Source of the DNA: CAZPQN01 sp964588795
GTDB taxonomy: Bacteria; Fidelibacterota; UBA2242
Assembly (NCBI GenBank): GCA_964588795.1
Contig: CAZPQN010000039.1
Coordinates: 1 to 18,952 of the forward strand
Direction of reading: 5' to 3'
Length of the DNA stretch: 18,952 nt
Shown: in pieces, positions 7,622-14,829 of the stretch
How positions within the stretch are numbered: position 1 is the stretch's first letter
Layout: each line of letters begins with the position of its first letter
Made by a program: the position numbers and the translations under genes
Notes under the pieces: generated by a model
The model's database searches: none
Seen by the model: only the letters and a program-made list of their open reading frames with translations
Told to the model about the DNA's origin: nothing

Positions 7622-8875
7622 ATGAAGATAAAATATGCAATACTGATTTTTTTATTGGTGTGGAAAACCGCGGCCCGCGCCGATCGGTTCGAATATGACG
7701 GTATCCGCTATGTCGGCGAAACCGTCCGCACATTCAAGGTGAACGAGGGCGGCGAACTGAATGCCCTGCATCTCATCGGGGATGTTTCGATTGAAGGTGC
7801 GCCGGGCAACGAGGTGGTAGTTACTGAAAAATTCAAGATTGATGCCTACTCTGAGATCAGCGCCCGCCAGATTTTAGAGAGCGACAAAGCCCAGATTGAA
7901 CAGCGCGGCAATACCATCCAGATTGTTGACGATGAACGGTCCCGCCGCTACACCAGCGATTATGAAATTAAAGTACCGCAGAAATTCAACCTTGCAGTCC
8001 ACACATCCGGCGGCGATATTAACCTCACCGAGGTAAGTGGCAATCAAAAGTTGAATACTTCAGGGGGAGACATCGAGATTACTCGCGCAAGCGGGACATT
8101 GAAAGCAAATACCAGCGGCGGCGACATCCGTCTGCGTCGGGCGACAGGCGATTTGAATGCAGTCACGTCCGGCGGGGACGTCGAAATCAGTGAATGCGCC
8201 GGGGCGCTGATCGCCCATACCTCCGGTGGCGACATCGTCATGCGCGAGAATAAAGTTACGGGCGAGGCAACCACCAGCGGTGGCGACATCGTCATCGTGC
8301 GGCTGATCGGCAAAGAATTTCGCGCCCACACCTCCGGTGGTGACGTTAAGACCGAGCAAACCGAAGGGCCATTATCACTGACCACCTCCGGCGGCGACAT
8401 CGAGGTTAATGAGACCTATGGGCCCCTCAAAGTTCATACTTCCGGTGGTGATATCAATATCCGTAAGGCTGACAGCAATGTGGAGGCTTCGACTTCCGGC
8501 GGCGACATCATTGCCGAGGGTGTGACCGGTAAGATAAATGCCAGAACTTCCGGCGGCAACGTCGAAGCCTATAAGGTCCTGCGCAAGGGCGTCAATGACC
8601 ACTCCATTACCATGGAAACTTCCGGCGGAAGCGTCGTACTGTACCTTCCGGCTGATTTGCCAGCCAGTATTGACGCCGAAGTCAAACTGACCCGCTACAG
8701 CGACAAGCGGGGAAGCATCAAGTCGGACTATCCGCTGAAAGTAGTGCGCACCGAACGCGGTTCGACTATGTATATTACGGCTACCGGCAACATTAACAAC
8801 GGTGGAAGCCCGGTGCGCTTGCGTACGACGAATGGCGATATAAGAATTATCAAGATTTCCGGCGATAAAAAGTGA
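7622..8875 (+). CDS. DUF4097 / toast-rack family exported beta-repeat protein
   Basis: A 417-residue protein from ATG 7622; AGAGG (7608-7612) lies 9 bases upstream. The frame also opens at TTG 7613, but that is poorly placed relative to this site. A signal peptide (MKIKYAILIFLLVWKTAARA, then D) points to export. Residues about 30-125 form a beta-rich leader. Then come twelve TSGG[D/N/S] motifs, the first eleven 18 residues apart except for one 19-residue step, each followed by an alternating hydrophobic strand (GDIEI, GDIRL, GDVEI and so on). This predicts a right-handed beta-solenoid with one rung per repeat. A last degenerate rung is TTNGDIRI near the C-terminus. The family includes Bacillus YvlB and other envelope-stress proteins. 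There is no transmembrane helix other than the signal. Biochemical function is unknown. Co-transcription with the sigma/anti-sigma pair suggests a regulon member or feedback partner. Confidence 0.88.
   Translation: MKIKYAILIFLLVWKTAARADRFEYDGIRYVGETVRTFKVNEGGELNALHLIGDVSIEGAPGNEVVVTEKFKIDAYSEISARQILESDKAQIEQRGNTIQIVDDERSRRYTSDYEIKVPQKFNLAVHTSGGDINLTEVSGNQKLNTSGGDIEITRASGTLKANTSGGDIRLRRATGDLNAVTSGGDVEISECAGALIAHTSGGDIVMRENKVTGEATTSGGDIVIVRLIGKEFRAHTSGGDVKTEQTEGPLSLTTSGGDIEVNETYGPLKVHTSGGDINIRKADSNVEASTSGGDIIAEGVTGKINARTSGGNVEAYKVLRKGVNDHSITMETSGGSVVLYLPADLPASIDAEVKLTRYSDKRGSIKSDYPLKVVRTERGSTMYITATGNINNGGSPVRLRTTNGDIRIIKISGDKK
8000..8635 (+). repeat. In-gene 54-bp tandem repeat encoding TSGGD rungs
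   Basis: Thr codons of successive TSGG motifs start at 8003, 8057, 8111, 8165, 8219, 8273, 8330, 8384, 8438, 8492, 8546 and 8618. Nine of the eleven steps are exactly 54 bp, one is 57 and the last is 72. Codon choice differs between copies (for example TCA-GGG-GGA versus AGC-GGC-GGC), so the copies are old and held by protein-level selection rather than freshly duplicated. Confidence 0.93.
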
Positions 8876-8884
8876 GGTTATTGT

Positions 8885-9739
8885 ATGAAGTCAGGTAAAC
8901 TACTGATTATCGGATTGCTGATAACGGCCAGCCTCGGGGCGGAAACCAAGACTGAAACCCACAACCTAACATTGAAAAATGAAGAGGAACTGGACGTCGA
9001 CGTCAAGTTTGGCCTGGGCGAGCTGCGCCTGAAAAGCTGCACTGACGACGCCTATCTGCTGAAAGCCGCCATGGAATACACCGACAAAATCTTTAAACCG
9101 GTGGTGGATTATAAAGTGCTGGGCAAACGCGGCCGCCTGCGGTTGACTACGGAAAAAATAGAAGACTACAACCGCCATCACCGACCAAAAGACTCCTCCC
9201 GGAACCGCTGGGCATTAGAAATCACCCCCAAGATCCCGACGGAATATACGATCGACTTGGGTTTAGGTGAGGGGCAATTGGATTTCACGGACCTGAAAGT
9301 GCGCAACTTACGCCTGCAGTGCGGCTTGAGCGATGTCCGGGTTGATTTCAAACGGGAAAATCGCGAGAGCGTTCGCAATCTCAATATCTCCACCGGCCTG
9401 GGCAATGTCGCGGTCAACGGATTGGGCAACGCCAATATTGACCGCTTCAATGTGGAATGCGGTTTAGGCTCGACCAATTTAGTGTTTGATGGCAGCATGC
9501 GCGGCGACGCGCGGGGGCGCATCTCGGTTGGACTTGGTTCGGTGAACATCGACTTCCCGGATAATATTGCCGTCGAGATTCAGTCCGAAAAAGGCTTTCT
9601 TTCTTCGCTGAACCTGCGCGGTTTTGACCGGGTCGGCGAAACTCTTTACCGGAGCGGCAACTGGCGCACGGCCAAGAAACGGGTATACATGGAAATCGAG
9701 GTCGGCCTGGGCAGTGTGGATATCAACTGGTTAGATTGA
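8885..9739 (+). CDS. Exported toast-rack / LiaF-like GLG-repeat protein
   Basis: A 284-residue protein starting 9 bp after the DUF4097 stop, with GTGAGG (8872-8877) as the ribosome-binding site. A signal peptide ends at about residue 19 (LLIITASLGA region, then E). The mature protein carries GLG-type turns, each leading into a beta strand, at residues 42 (FGLGELRL), 125 (LGLGEGQLDF), 146 (CGLSDVRVDF), 170 (TGLGNVAV), 192 (CGLGSTNLVF), 215 (VGLGSVNIDF) and 273 (VGLGSVDINW). The central ones are 21-24 residues apart. This matches the toast-rack (DUF2154) and LiaF C-terminal type of beta-repeat. It looks like a diverged companion of the preceding gene with a different rung motif. It is the last gene of the unit; a strong terminator follows 28 bp later. 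Molecular function is unknown; envelope-stress association is inferred from family and context. Confidence 0.82.
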   Translation: MKSGKLLIIGLLITASLGAETKTETHNLTLKNEEELDVDVKFGLGELRLKSCTDDAYLLKAAMEYTDKIFKPVVDYKVLGKRGRLRLTTEKIEDYNRHHRPKDSSRNRWALEITPKIPTEYTIDLGLGEGQLDFTDLKVRNLRLQCGLSDVRVDFKRENRESVRNLNISTGLGNVAVNGLGNANIDRFNVECGLGSTNLVFDGSMRGDARGRISVGLGSVNIDFPDNIAVEIQSEKGFLSSLNLRGFDRVGETLYRSGNWRTAKKRVYMEIEVGLGSVDINWLD

Positions 9740-9767
9740 CCAACCCGTACTCTGGTGATATAGATTG

Positions 9768-9798
9768 AGGCGCAGAAGAATTCTGCGCCTTTTTATTT
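9768..9798 (+). terminator. Intrinsic terminator of the sigma/anti-sigma unit
   Basis: A perfect 10-bp stem, AGGCGCAGAA (9768-9777) and TTCTGCGCCT (9781-9790), has a 3-base loop (GAA) and is followed by TTTTATTT. It ends the + strand unit. Its T-tract overlaps the stop of the opposite GroES-like gene. On the - strand the hairpin is not followed by T residues, so it should work mainly in the + direction. Confidence 0.93.
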
Positions 9799-10161
9799 CA
9801 GGAAATTTTCGCGCAGCAGGAGCAGAATATTGGCGTGCGAAACGATTAAATATTTTTTGTTTTCCAGTTCGATTTCGATGGCGGCTTTGCGCAGAAAAAT
9901 GGCATAATCGCCCTCCTGGGCCTGCAGAGGCATATAATGCGGCTCTTCGTTACGCTCCACCCAGGGCTCTTCTTCATCCTCCAATACCCGTGGGATCGGA
10001 AAGCCGGGTCCGGTTTTGACAATATAACCACCCTGGGCCTTTTCCTTCTCCTTGACGCCGGGCGGAAGATAAAGCCCCGAAGGCGTCTTGTTCTGATCCT
10101 CATCGGGTTCAATCAGCACCCGATCTCCAATCAGAATTATTTCGCGATCCGTATGCATCAT
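9793..10161 (-). CDS. GroES/Cpn10-like co-chaperonin family protein
   Basis: A 122-residue protein, the only - strand gene. The GroES fold is recognisable: IGDRVLIEPD (11-20), a mobile-loop-like stretch ending SGLYLPPG (28-35), GYIVKTGPG (45-53), then EGDYAIFLRKAAIEIELENK (83-102) and YLIVSHANILLLL at the end. It differs from housekeeping GroES (about 95-100 residues) by an acidic, proline-rich insertion at about 54-80 (IPRVLEDEEEPWVERNEEP), where the roof/beta-hairpin loop would be. The mobile-loop hydrophobic tripeptide is LYL in place of the usual I-V/L-L pattern. groEL is not adjacent, so this is probably an accessory paralogue rather than the main co-chaperonin. Two consecutive ATG codons (10161 and 10158) begin it. 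No good ribosome-binding site or - strand promoter is evident. Partner and substrate are unknown. Confidence 0.8.
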   Translation of the reverse strand: MMHTDREIILIGDRVLIEPDEDQNKTPSGLYLPPGVKEKEKAQGGYIVKTGPGFPIPRVLEDEEEPWVERNEEPHYMPLQAQEGDYAIFLRKAAIEIELENKKYLIVSHANILLLLRENFLK

Positions 10162-10284
10162 TACAAATTTAGAGAAGCCACCCCCAATTCACAAATATTC
10201 TCACCGACAGGACAATAAAACGCACCTCCGTATTTTCCTGCTTGCTATTTTTGTAACAGCGGGCTTAAAATCGACACTAACTGA

Positions 10285-10290
10285 TATAAT
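10285..10290 (+). promoter_or_regulatory. Candidate -10 box for trxB
   Basis: A perfect TATAAT stands 24 bases before the trxB ATG, within the 153-bp divergent gap. No convincing -35 is found 16-18 bases upstream (the hexamer there reads GGCTTA), so the call rests on the -10 and on location. The rest of the gap (10162-10314) shows no further structure that I can support. Confidence 0.4.
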
Positions 10291-10314
10291 CCTGATTAAT
10301 GTGGAGCAATAGCC

Positions 10315-11244
10315 ATGAGCGAGAAAATATTTGATGTCATCATTTTGGGCGGCGGGCCGGCGGGACTAACCGCGGGTATTTATGCCGCACGCGAGACCCT
10401 GGACGTCTTGCTTTTGGAAAAGTCCCTGACCGGCGGTATCCCCGCTATCGTGGATCTGATCGAAAATTATCCCGGCTTTCCCGAGGGAATCAATGGCATG
10501 GAACTGATGCAGAAGATACGCGCCCAGGCCGATCGGTTTGGCTTGCAGGTCGGTGAATTCGAAGAAGTGAGTAAAATCATCGCCGAAGCGGGGCGATTTA
10601 AAATAATCACTGACAATAAACGCTATGCGACCCGCAGTGTAATCATTGCCACCGGCGGCCAGCCCCGTAAACTCGGCATTCCCGCAGAAGAGGAATACCT
10701 CGGGCGCGGAGTCTCCTACTGTGCGACCTGTGACGGGCCACTGTATCGCGATGCCGACCTGATCGTCGTTGGCGGTGGAAACGCCGCCGTCCAGGAGGCG
10801 CTGTTTTTGACCAAGTTCGCCAAACGCGTGACTATAGTCCACCGACGGGACAAATTGCGCGCCCAGCCGATATTGCAGGAGCGTGCCCTCCAGAACGAAA
10901 AAATTACTATTATGTGGAATGCCGTGGTTTCCAATATTTACGGTAACCAGCAGGTCGAGGGAGCCGAAATCCGCAATGTCCAAACCGGCGATAAAATCAA
11001 TTTACCCGTGCAGGGCGTCTTCATCTTCATCGGCTGGCGGCCCAATACGGAATTCGTGCACGGGCTGGTACAGCTGGACAGCGAGCAGCATATCGTTACT
11101 AACTCTGAAATGCGCACCAGTATACCGGGAATTTTTGCCGTCGGCGATGTGCGCTCCAAACCTTTTCGACAGATCGCCGAGGCTGTTGGCGAAGGCGCCA
11201 TTGCCGCCCTGGCAGTTTCCAAATATCTGGAGGAACAGTCATGA
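10315..11244 (+). CDS. trxB: Thioredoxin-disulfide reductase
   Basis: A 309-residue low-molecular-weight flavoprotein that passes electrons from NADPH through FAD to thioredoxin (cytoplasm). The FAD Rossmann motif is GGGPAG (12-17). The redox-active disulfide is C136-A-T-C139 in SYCATCDG. The NADPH domain has GGGNAA (153-158) and H176-R-R, the 2'-phosphate-binding signature that favours NADPH. The C-terminal FAD motif is PGIFAVGDVR (271-280). Length is typical. GTGGAG (10301-10306) lies 8 bases before ATG. The stop overlaps the next start as ATGA, so the following exported hydrolase is translationally coupled, an unusual neighbour for a cytosolic reductase. No thioredoxin gene is present in the window. 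Confidence 0.96.
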   Translation: MSEKIFDVIILGGGPAGLTAGIYAARETLDVLLLEKSLTGGIPAIVDLIENYPGFPEGINGMELMQKIRAQADRFGLQVGEFEEVSKIIAEAGRFKIITDNKRYATRSVIIATGGQPRKLGIPAEEEYLGRGVSYCATCDGPLYRDADLIVVGGGNAAVQEALFLTKFAKRVTIVHRRDKLRAQPILQERALQNEKITIMWNAVVSNIYGNQQVEGAEIRNVQTGDKINLPVQGVFIFIGWRPNTEFVHGLVQLDSEQHIVTNSEMRTSIPGIFAVGDVRSKPFRQIAEAVGEGAIAALAVSKYLEEQS

Positions 11245-12428
11245 GCAAACGGCCAGTATTCGCTATCGCGCCCGGACTGCTCTTAATGTTGATCGGGCCG
11301 GCGGTTTTAAGCCCGCTCGCCTGCGGAGAAGAATGCACGACCGGGCTGGTTGCCCCGGCCGCCACGGCCGAAAACCGCCCCCTGCTCTGGAAAAACCGCG
11401 ATTCGAGTGTTAAAAGAAATGAAGTGGTTCTGCTGAACGCTCCCGGCGTTGCCTATCTGGCATTGATCAACGCCGATGACACCACCCAGGTCTGGGCCGG
11501 AGTCAACAGTTTCGGCTTTGCGATTATGAACGCCGAGTCGCGCGATATGGCCGTGCCCGGTGCAGAAACCGGCTATGACGACGAAGGCTACTTTATGAAA
11601 TCCGCCCTGATGTTGTGTCGAACGGTGGACGATTTCGAGACCACGCTGAAAGTATCCAATCCGATCGGGCGCAATGTCACCAGCAATTTTGGGGTCATTG
11701 ATGCCCAGGGCAAGGCGGCATTTTTTGAAACTGGCAATCATGAATATTTTCGATACGATGCCGATAGTGCCAACGGAAGTTTTTTAGTGCGGGCGAATTT
11801 TGCCCTGCGGGCGCGTTCCAAGGAAGGTTACGGACGGATTCGCCACGATCGCGCCCGGACACTCCTCAACCGCAAGCAGAAAATCGCAGCAGATTACATC
11901 ATCACCAAAGTCGCCCGGGACATTGAACTGCCAGATTCCGTGACTATCAAAGACGCGCAACCGCCAGGCTGGCGCAAGGTGACCGAGACCGTCAACCGCA
12001 ATCGTACGGTCGCCAGCGCCGTTTTCGAGGGTGTGAAAGCCGGCGAAGATCCGCGACTGTCAACCTTCTGGCTGAGTCTCGGCGAACCTGCTGTCGCGTT
12101 GTCCATTCCGCTCTGGACCTATGCCGGACGGGTGCCGGCCGCGCTTGACTCCCTCCGGGAAGCGCCGCTCAACCTTGCCTTTCGGCAAGTCAAAGCCTGT
12201 GCCTACACCAATCCGCAAGACCAGCGGGTGGTCAACCTGGAAATGCTCTACAGAATTCAGCGCAAACTGAAACCGGCCCAGAAACAGATTTTCAAGAGCA
12301 CGGCCCGGAAGCTGAAAGCCTGGCGCAAAAATCCGCCCTCTCCCACAGAAGTGGCAAATTTTCAGGACGAAATGGCGGCACTCGCCTTGCGCACAGCCCG
12401 GTCGATTTCCTCCCGGTACGCCCAGTAA
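11241..12428 (+). CDS. Exported Ntn-hydrolase, C45 / acyl-CoA:6-APA acyltransferase-like
   Basis: A 395-residue protein with a hydrophobic N-terminal signal (FAIAPGLLLMLIGPAVLS). The block right after it, EEC32TTGLVAPAAT followed by RPLLWKNRD (46-54), resembles the start of the mature chain in C45-type N-terminal-nucleophile amidohydrolases, where Cys becomes the N-terminal nucleophile after self-cleavage. GVNSFGFAIMN (87-97) and FLVRANFA (181-188) are consistent with the Ntn core. The C-terminal third, about residues 270-395, is helical and basic (LKPAQKQIFKSTARKLKAWR) and matches nothing I recognise. Cys28 in PLAC28G could be read as a weak lipobox, but the -3 residue is Pro. It overlaps trxB by 4 bp. 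The substrate, a linear amide or acyl group outside the cytoplasm, cannot be deduced. Family assignment is moderate. Confidence 0.7.
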   Translation: MSKRPVFAIAPGLLLMLIGPAVLSPLACGEECTTGLVAPAATAENRPLLWKNRDSSVKRNEVVLLNAPGVAYLALINADDTTQVWAGVNSFGFAIMNAESRDMAVPGAETGYDDEGYFMKSALMLCRTVDDFETTLKVSNPIGRNVTSNFGVIDAQGKAAFFETGNHEYFRYDADSANGSFLVRANFALRARSKEGYGRIRHDRARTLLNRKQKIAADYIITKVARDIELPDSVTIKDAQPPGWRKVTETVNRNRTVASAVFEGVKAGEDPRLSTFWLSLGEPAVALSIPLWTYAGRVPAALDSLREAPLNLAFRQVKACAYTNPQDQRVVNLEMLYRIQRKLKPAQKQIFKSTARKLKAWRKNPPSPTEVANFQDEMAALALRTARSISSRYAQ

Positions 12429-12480
12429 GGAAATTGGGCCGTTCATTATCTTGAATTGAGTTAGAGTTGGCTTCCGGCAG

Positions 12481-14829
12481 ATGTTAAAATTGCGGTTCGC
12501 CATCATCCTGATCGTCGCCCAGGCGCTTTTGGCGGGCGTCGGCAAGGGGCGAGTCAGTGGCTATCTGCGGGACACCACAACCGGCGAGCCGTTGATGTAC
12601 GCCAATGTGGTGCTGGTGAGCACCGATTTCGGAGCCGCCTCCTCCACTCAGGGCTATTACGTTATCAGTGATATACCGCCGGGTCAATATACTTTGCGGG
12701 TCATGATTCTCGGTTACCGCAGTGCCGAACGGCGCCTCGAAATCGGTCCCAAAACTGACTTGCGGGCGGACTTCGAGTTGATCCCCGAGGCCCTGCAGGG
12801 CGAAGAGGTGGTCGTTACGGCAGAACGCACCCGCTTCCGGGAGAAAGTCGAGATCAGCCGCACCAATCTATCGTTCCGCGAAATCAAACTGACTCCGGCT
12901 TTCATCGAGACCGATCTTTTTCGTTCCCTGCAACTCCTGCCGGGTGTGCTGGCCCAGAATGATTTTTCGGCGGCGCTGATTGTGCGCGGCGGCAGTCCGG
13001 ATGAAAACCTGATCCTGCTGGACGGCACGGAAGTCTATAATCCGTATCATATCGGTGGCGTCTTTTCAACATTTAATGCCGATGCCATTTCGGATGCGGA
13101 ATTTTTAGCCGGCGGCTATCCTGCGGAGTATGGCAATCGGATTTCCTCGGTGCTGAATATTACGGCTCGGGAAGGGAACTCCCGGGAAGGACGCCTCACA
13201 GCCGGGACTCCGCTTAGTCGCTATTGGGATCTGAGTCGGCTGAAAGGCGAGGTCAGCCTGCTTAGCAGTAAATTCCTGGCCGAAGGCCCGGCCTATCGTG
13301 GCGGATGGATGTTTTCGGGGCGCCGCACCTATTTCGACCAGCTGGCCAAAATATATTATTGGTCACGGGGTGAAAACCAGGACTGGAAGTATTATTTCTA
13401 CGATACGCAGCTCAAGATTTACAGCGAACTGAATCCGCGTAACCGACTGACGTTTTCATCTTATACCGGCGCCGACCGCCTGGCTTTTGTGTTGGAGCCC
13501 CGGACGCTCAACCAGATCGATTTCGACTGGCAGTGGGGCAACCGTACTTCCAGTCTGCGCTGGCGGCACGTGCCCAACTCCAAGTTTTTCTCCGAGACCG
13601 CCCTTTCCTGCACCAATTACCACTTCGATGTGGACATGACCATCAGCCAGACCGACAGCCTGGCCGGCACCGCCTCCAACCGCATTCGGGTCAAGAACGA
13701 CGTCCTGGATTGGACGGCGGATACGCGCTGGACTTGTTTTCTTTCGCGACAGCACACCGCTACCATCGGAGCCGCGCTCAAAACGCTGGCGATGAGCTTC
13801 AACCAGCAAATAGACGCCCTGACCTATTACGATATGCGCCAGCGCCCTTTGATCGTCAGCGCCTTTGTCCAGGACAAGTGGCAATTCAGTCCGCTGTTCG
13901 CCGTGCAATTGGGGTTACGGCTGACGAAATACGAGTTACATAAAAAACTGTACTGTGAACCACGGTTGGGGTTCAAATATAACCTGACGGAAAATGTGGC
14001 GTTGAAAGGCAGTTGGGGCATCTACCACCAGTTTCTGTTTACCACGAACGATGAGAATGAGGTTTTGCGGATTGTGGATTTCTGGGAGCCGGTGGCCAAA
14101 AATCAGCCCGCACCAGGCAATCAGCATTTCATCGCCGGCATAGAACGCTGGTTCGGCACCGGTTTTACCGGGTCGTGCGAGGTGTATTACAAACCCTATC
14201 GGAGCATTCTGGTCAATAATCCTTCCAACAATCCCGCCGACGACAAAGACGATTTTCTGTCCGGGCGTGGTGTCGCCTGGGGCATCGAGCTCCTGCTGAA
14301 AAAAACTTCCGGGCGCTGGACGGGTTGGCTGGGATATGCTTATGCGTATGTCGAGCGGCGTGTTGATTTGAACAGCGATGGCCGGGTGCGGCGCGCCGAC
14401 GATGAAGTTTATTTGCCAGGCTACCATCGCCCGCACGTGGGCAATTTGGTCCTGAACTATCGGCTCAACCGTAAAAACACTTTCAGCCTGACCGGCGTTT
14501 TGTCAAGCGGTCAGCCGTATACGCCGGTGGTGGGCAAGGTCTTTACGCAGAGCGGCTTTGGCGGCATGGAAAATCCTTACGAGCTGGTTACCATCTACGG
14601 ACGGAAAAATTCTGCCCGCTATCCGGCCTATTATCGCGGCGACTGCGGTTGGCTGAGAGACATCCGGCCTTTCGGCGTGCGGGGCAAGTTGAAATTTCAG
14701 ATTATCAATTTTACCAACCATTTCAATGCCCTGTTCTATTCCTGGAATCACCGGCGCTCGCCGTCGCGCGTCACCGCCATTGGCATGTTTCCCATTATTC
14801 CCACGCTGGGGGTCGAATTTGAATTTTAA
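12481..14829 (+). CDS. TonB-dependent outer-membrane receptor with carboxypeptidase-regulatory-like domain
   Basis: A 782-residue outer-membrane gated channel driven by TonB/ExbBD. A signal peptide occupies about residues 1-19 (LRFAIILIVAQALLAG). Residues about 23-101 are a CarboxypepD_reg-like beta-sandwich: VSGYLRDTTTGEPLMYANVV, then TQGYYVISDIPPGQYTLRV. A TonB-box-like segment, EEVVVTAERT (108-117), follows. The plug domain spans about 128-228, with LLPGVLAQNDFSAALIVRGG, DENLILLDGTEVYNPYH and AEYGNRISSVLNI. The rest is an aromatic-rich 22-strand-type beta-barrel that ends LGVEFEF with a C-terminal Phe, as needed for Bam-mediated insertion. Length is usual for the family. Upstream is a 52-bp gap with no clear promoter, and the ribosome-binding site is weak. 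The next gene, a lipoprotein, overlaps its end, a typical receptor/lipoprotein pairing. The transported substrate is unknown. Confidence 0.94.
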   Translation: MLKLRFAIILIVAQALLAGVGKGRVSGYLRDTTTGEPLMYANVVLVSTDFGAASSTQGYYVISDIPPGQYTLRVMILGYRSAERRLEIGPKTDLRADFELIPEALQGEEVVVTAERTRFREKVEISRTNLSFREIKLTPAFIETDLFRSLQLLPGVLAQNDFSAALIVRGGSPDENLILLDGTEVYNPYHIGGVFSTFNADAISDAEFLAGGYPAEYGNRISSVLNITAREGNSREGRLTAGTPLSRYWDLSRLKGEVSLLSSKFLAEGPAYRGGWMFSGRRTYFDQLAKIYYWSRGENQDWKYYFYDTQLKIYSELNPRNRLTFSSYTGADRLAFVLEPRTLNQIDFDWQWGNRTSSLRWRHVPNSKFFSETALSCTNYHFDVDMTISQTDSLAGTASNRIRVKNDVLDWTADTRWTCFLSRQHTATIGAALKTLAMSFNQQIDALTYYDMRQRPLIVSAFVQDKWQFSPLFAVQLGLRLTKYELHKKLYCEPRLGFKYNLTENVALKGSWGIYHQFLFTTNDENEVLRIVDFWEPVAKNQPAPGNQHFIAGIERWFGTGFTGSCEVYYKPYRSILVNNPSNNPADDKDDFLSGRGVAWGIELLLKKTSGRWTGWLGYAYAYVERRVDLNSDGRVRRADDEVYLPGYHRPHVGNLVLNYRLNRKNTFSLTGVLSSGQPYTPVVGKVFTQSGFGGMENPYELVTIYGRKNSARYPAYYRGDCGWLRDIRPFGVRGKLKFQIINFTNHFNALFYSWNHRRSPSRVTAIGMFPIIPTLGVEFEF

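Noticed and set aside
8044..8400. - strand frame with repeating MSPPEV-like units
   Set aside because: The periodicity is just the reverse complement of the TSGGD repeats; the + strand reading has the signal peptide and operon context.
8000..8635. Regular 54-bp repeat considered as CRISPR or intergenic satellite
   Set aside because: Repeats are imperfect at DNA level, in frame, and conserved as protein; there are no alternating identical repeats with unique spacers.
10162..10314. - strand promoter for the GroES-like gene
   Set aside because: The best -35/-10 pair found (TTGTGA, 17 bases, TAAATT) would start transcription at about the initiation codon and matches the consensus only weakly.
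14726..14818. Upstream extension of the lipoprotein gene
   Set aside because: It lies within the receptor's conserved C-terminal strands in another frame and would bury the lipoprotein signal.
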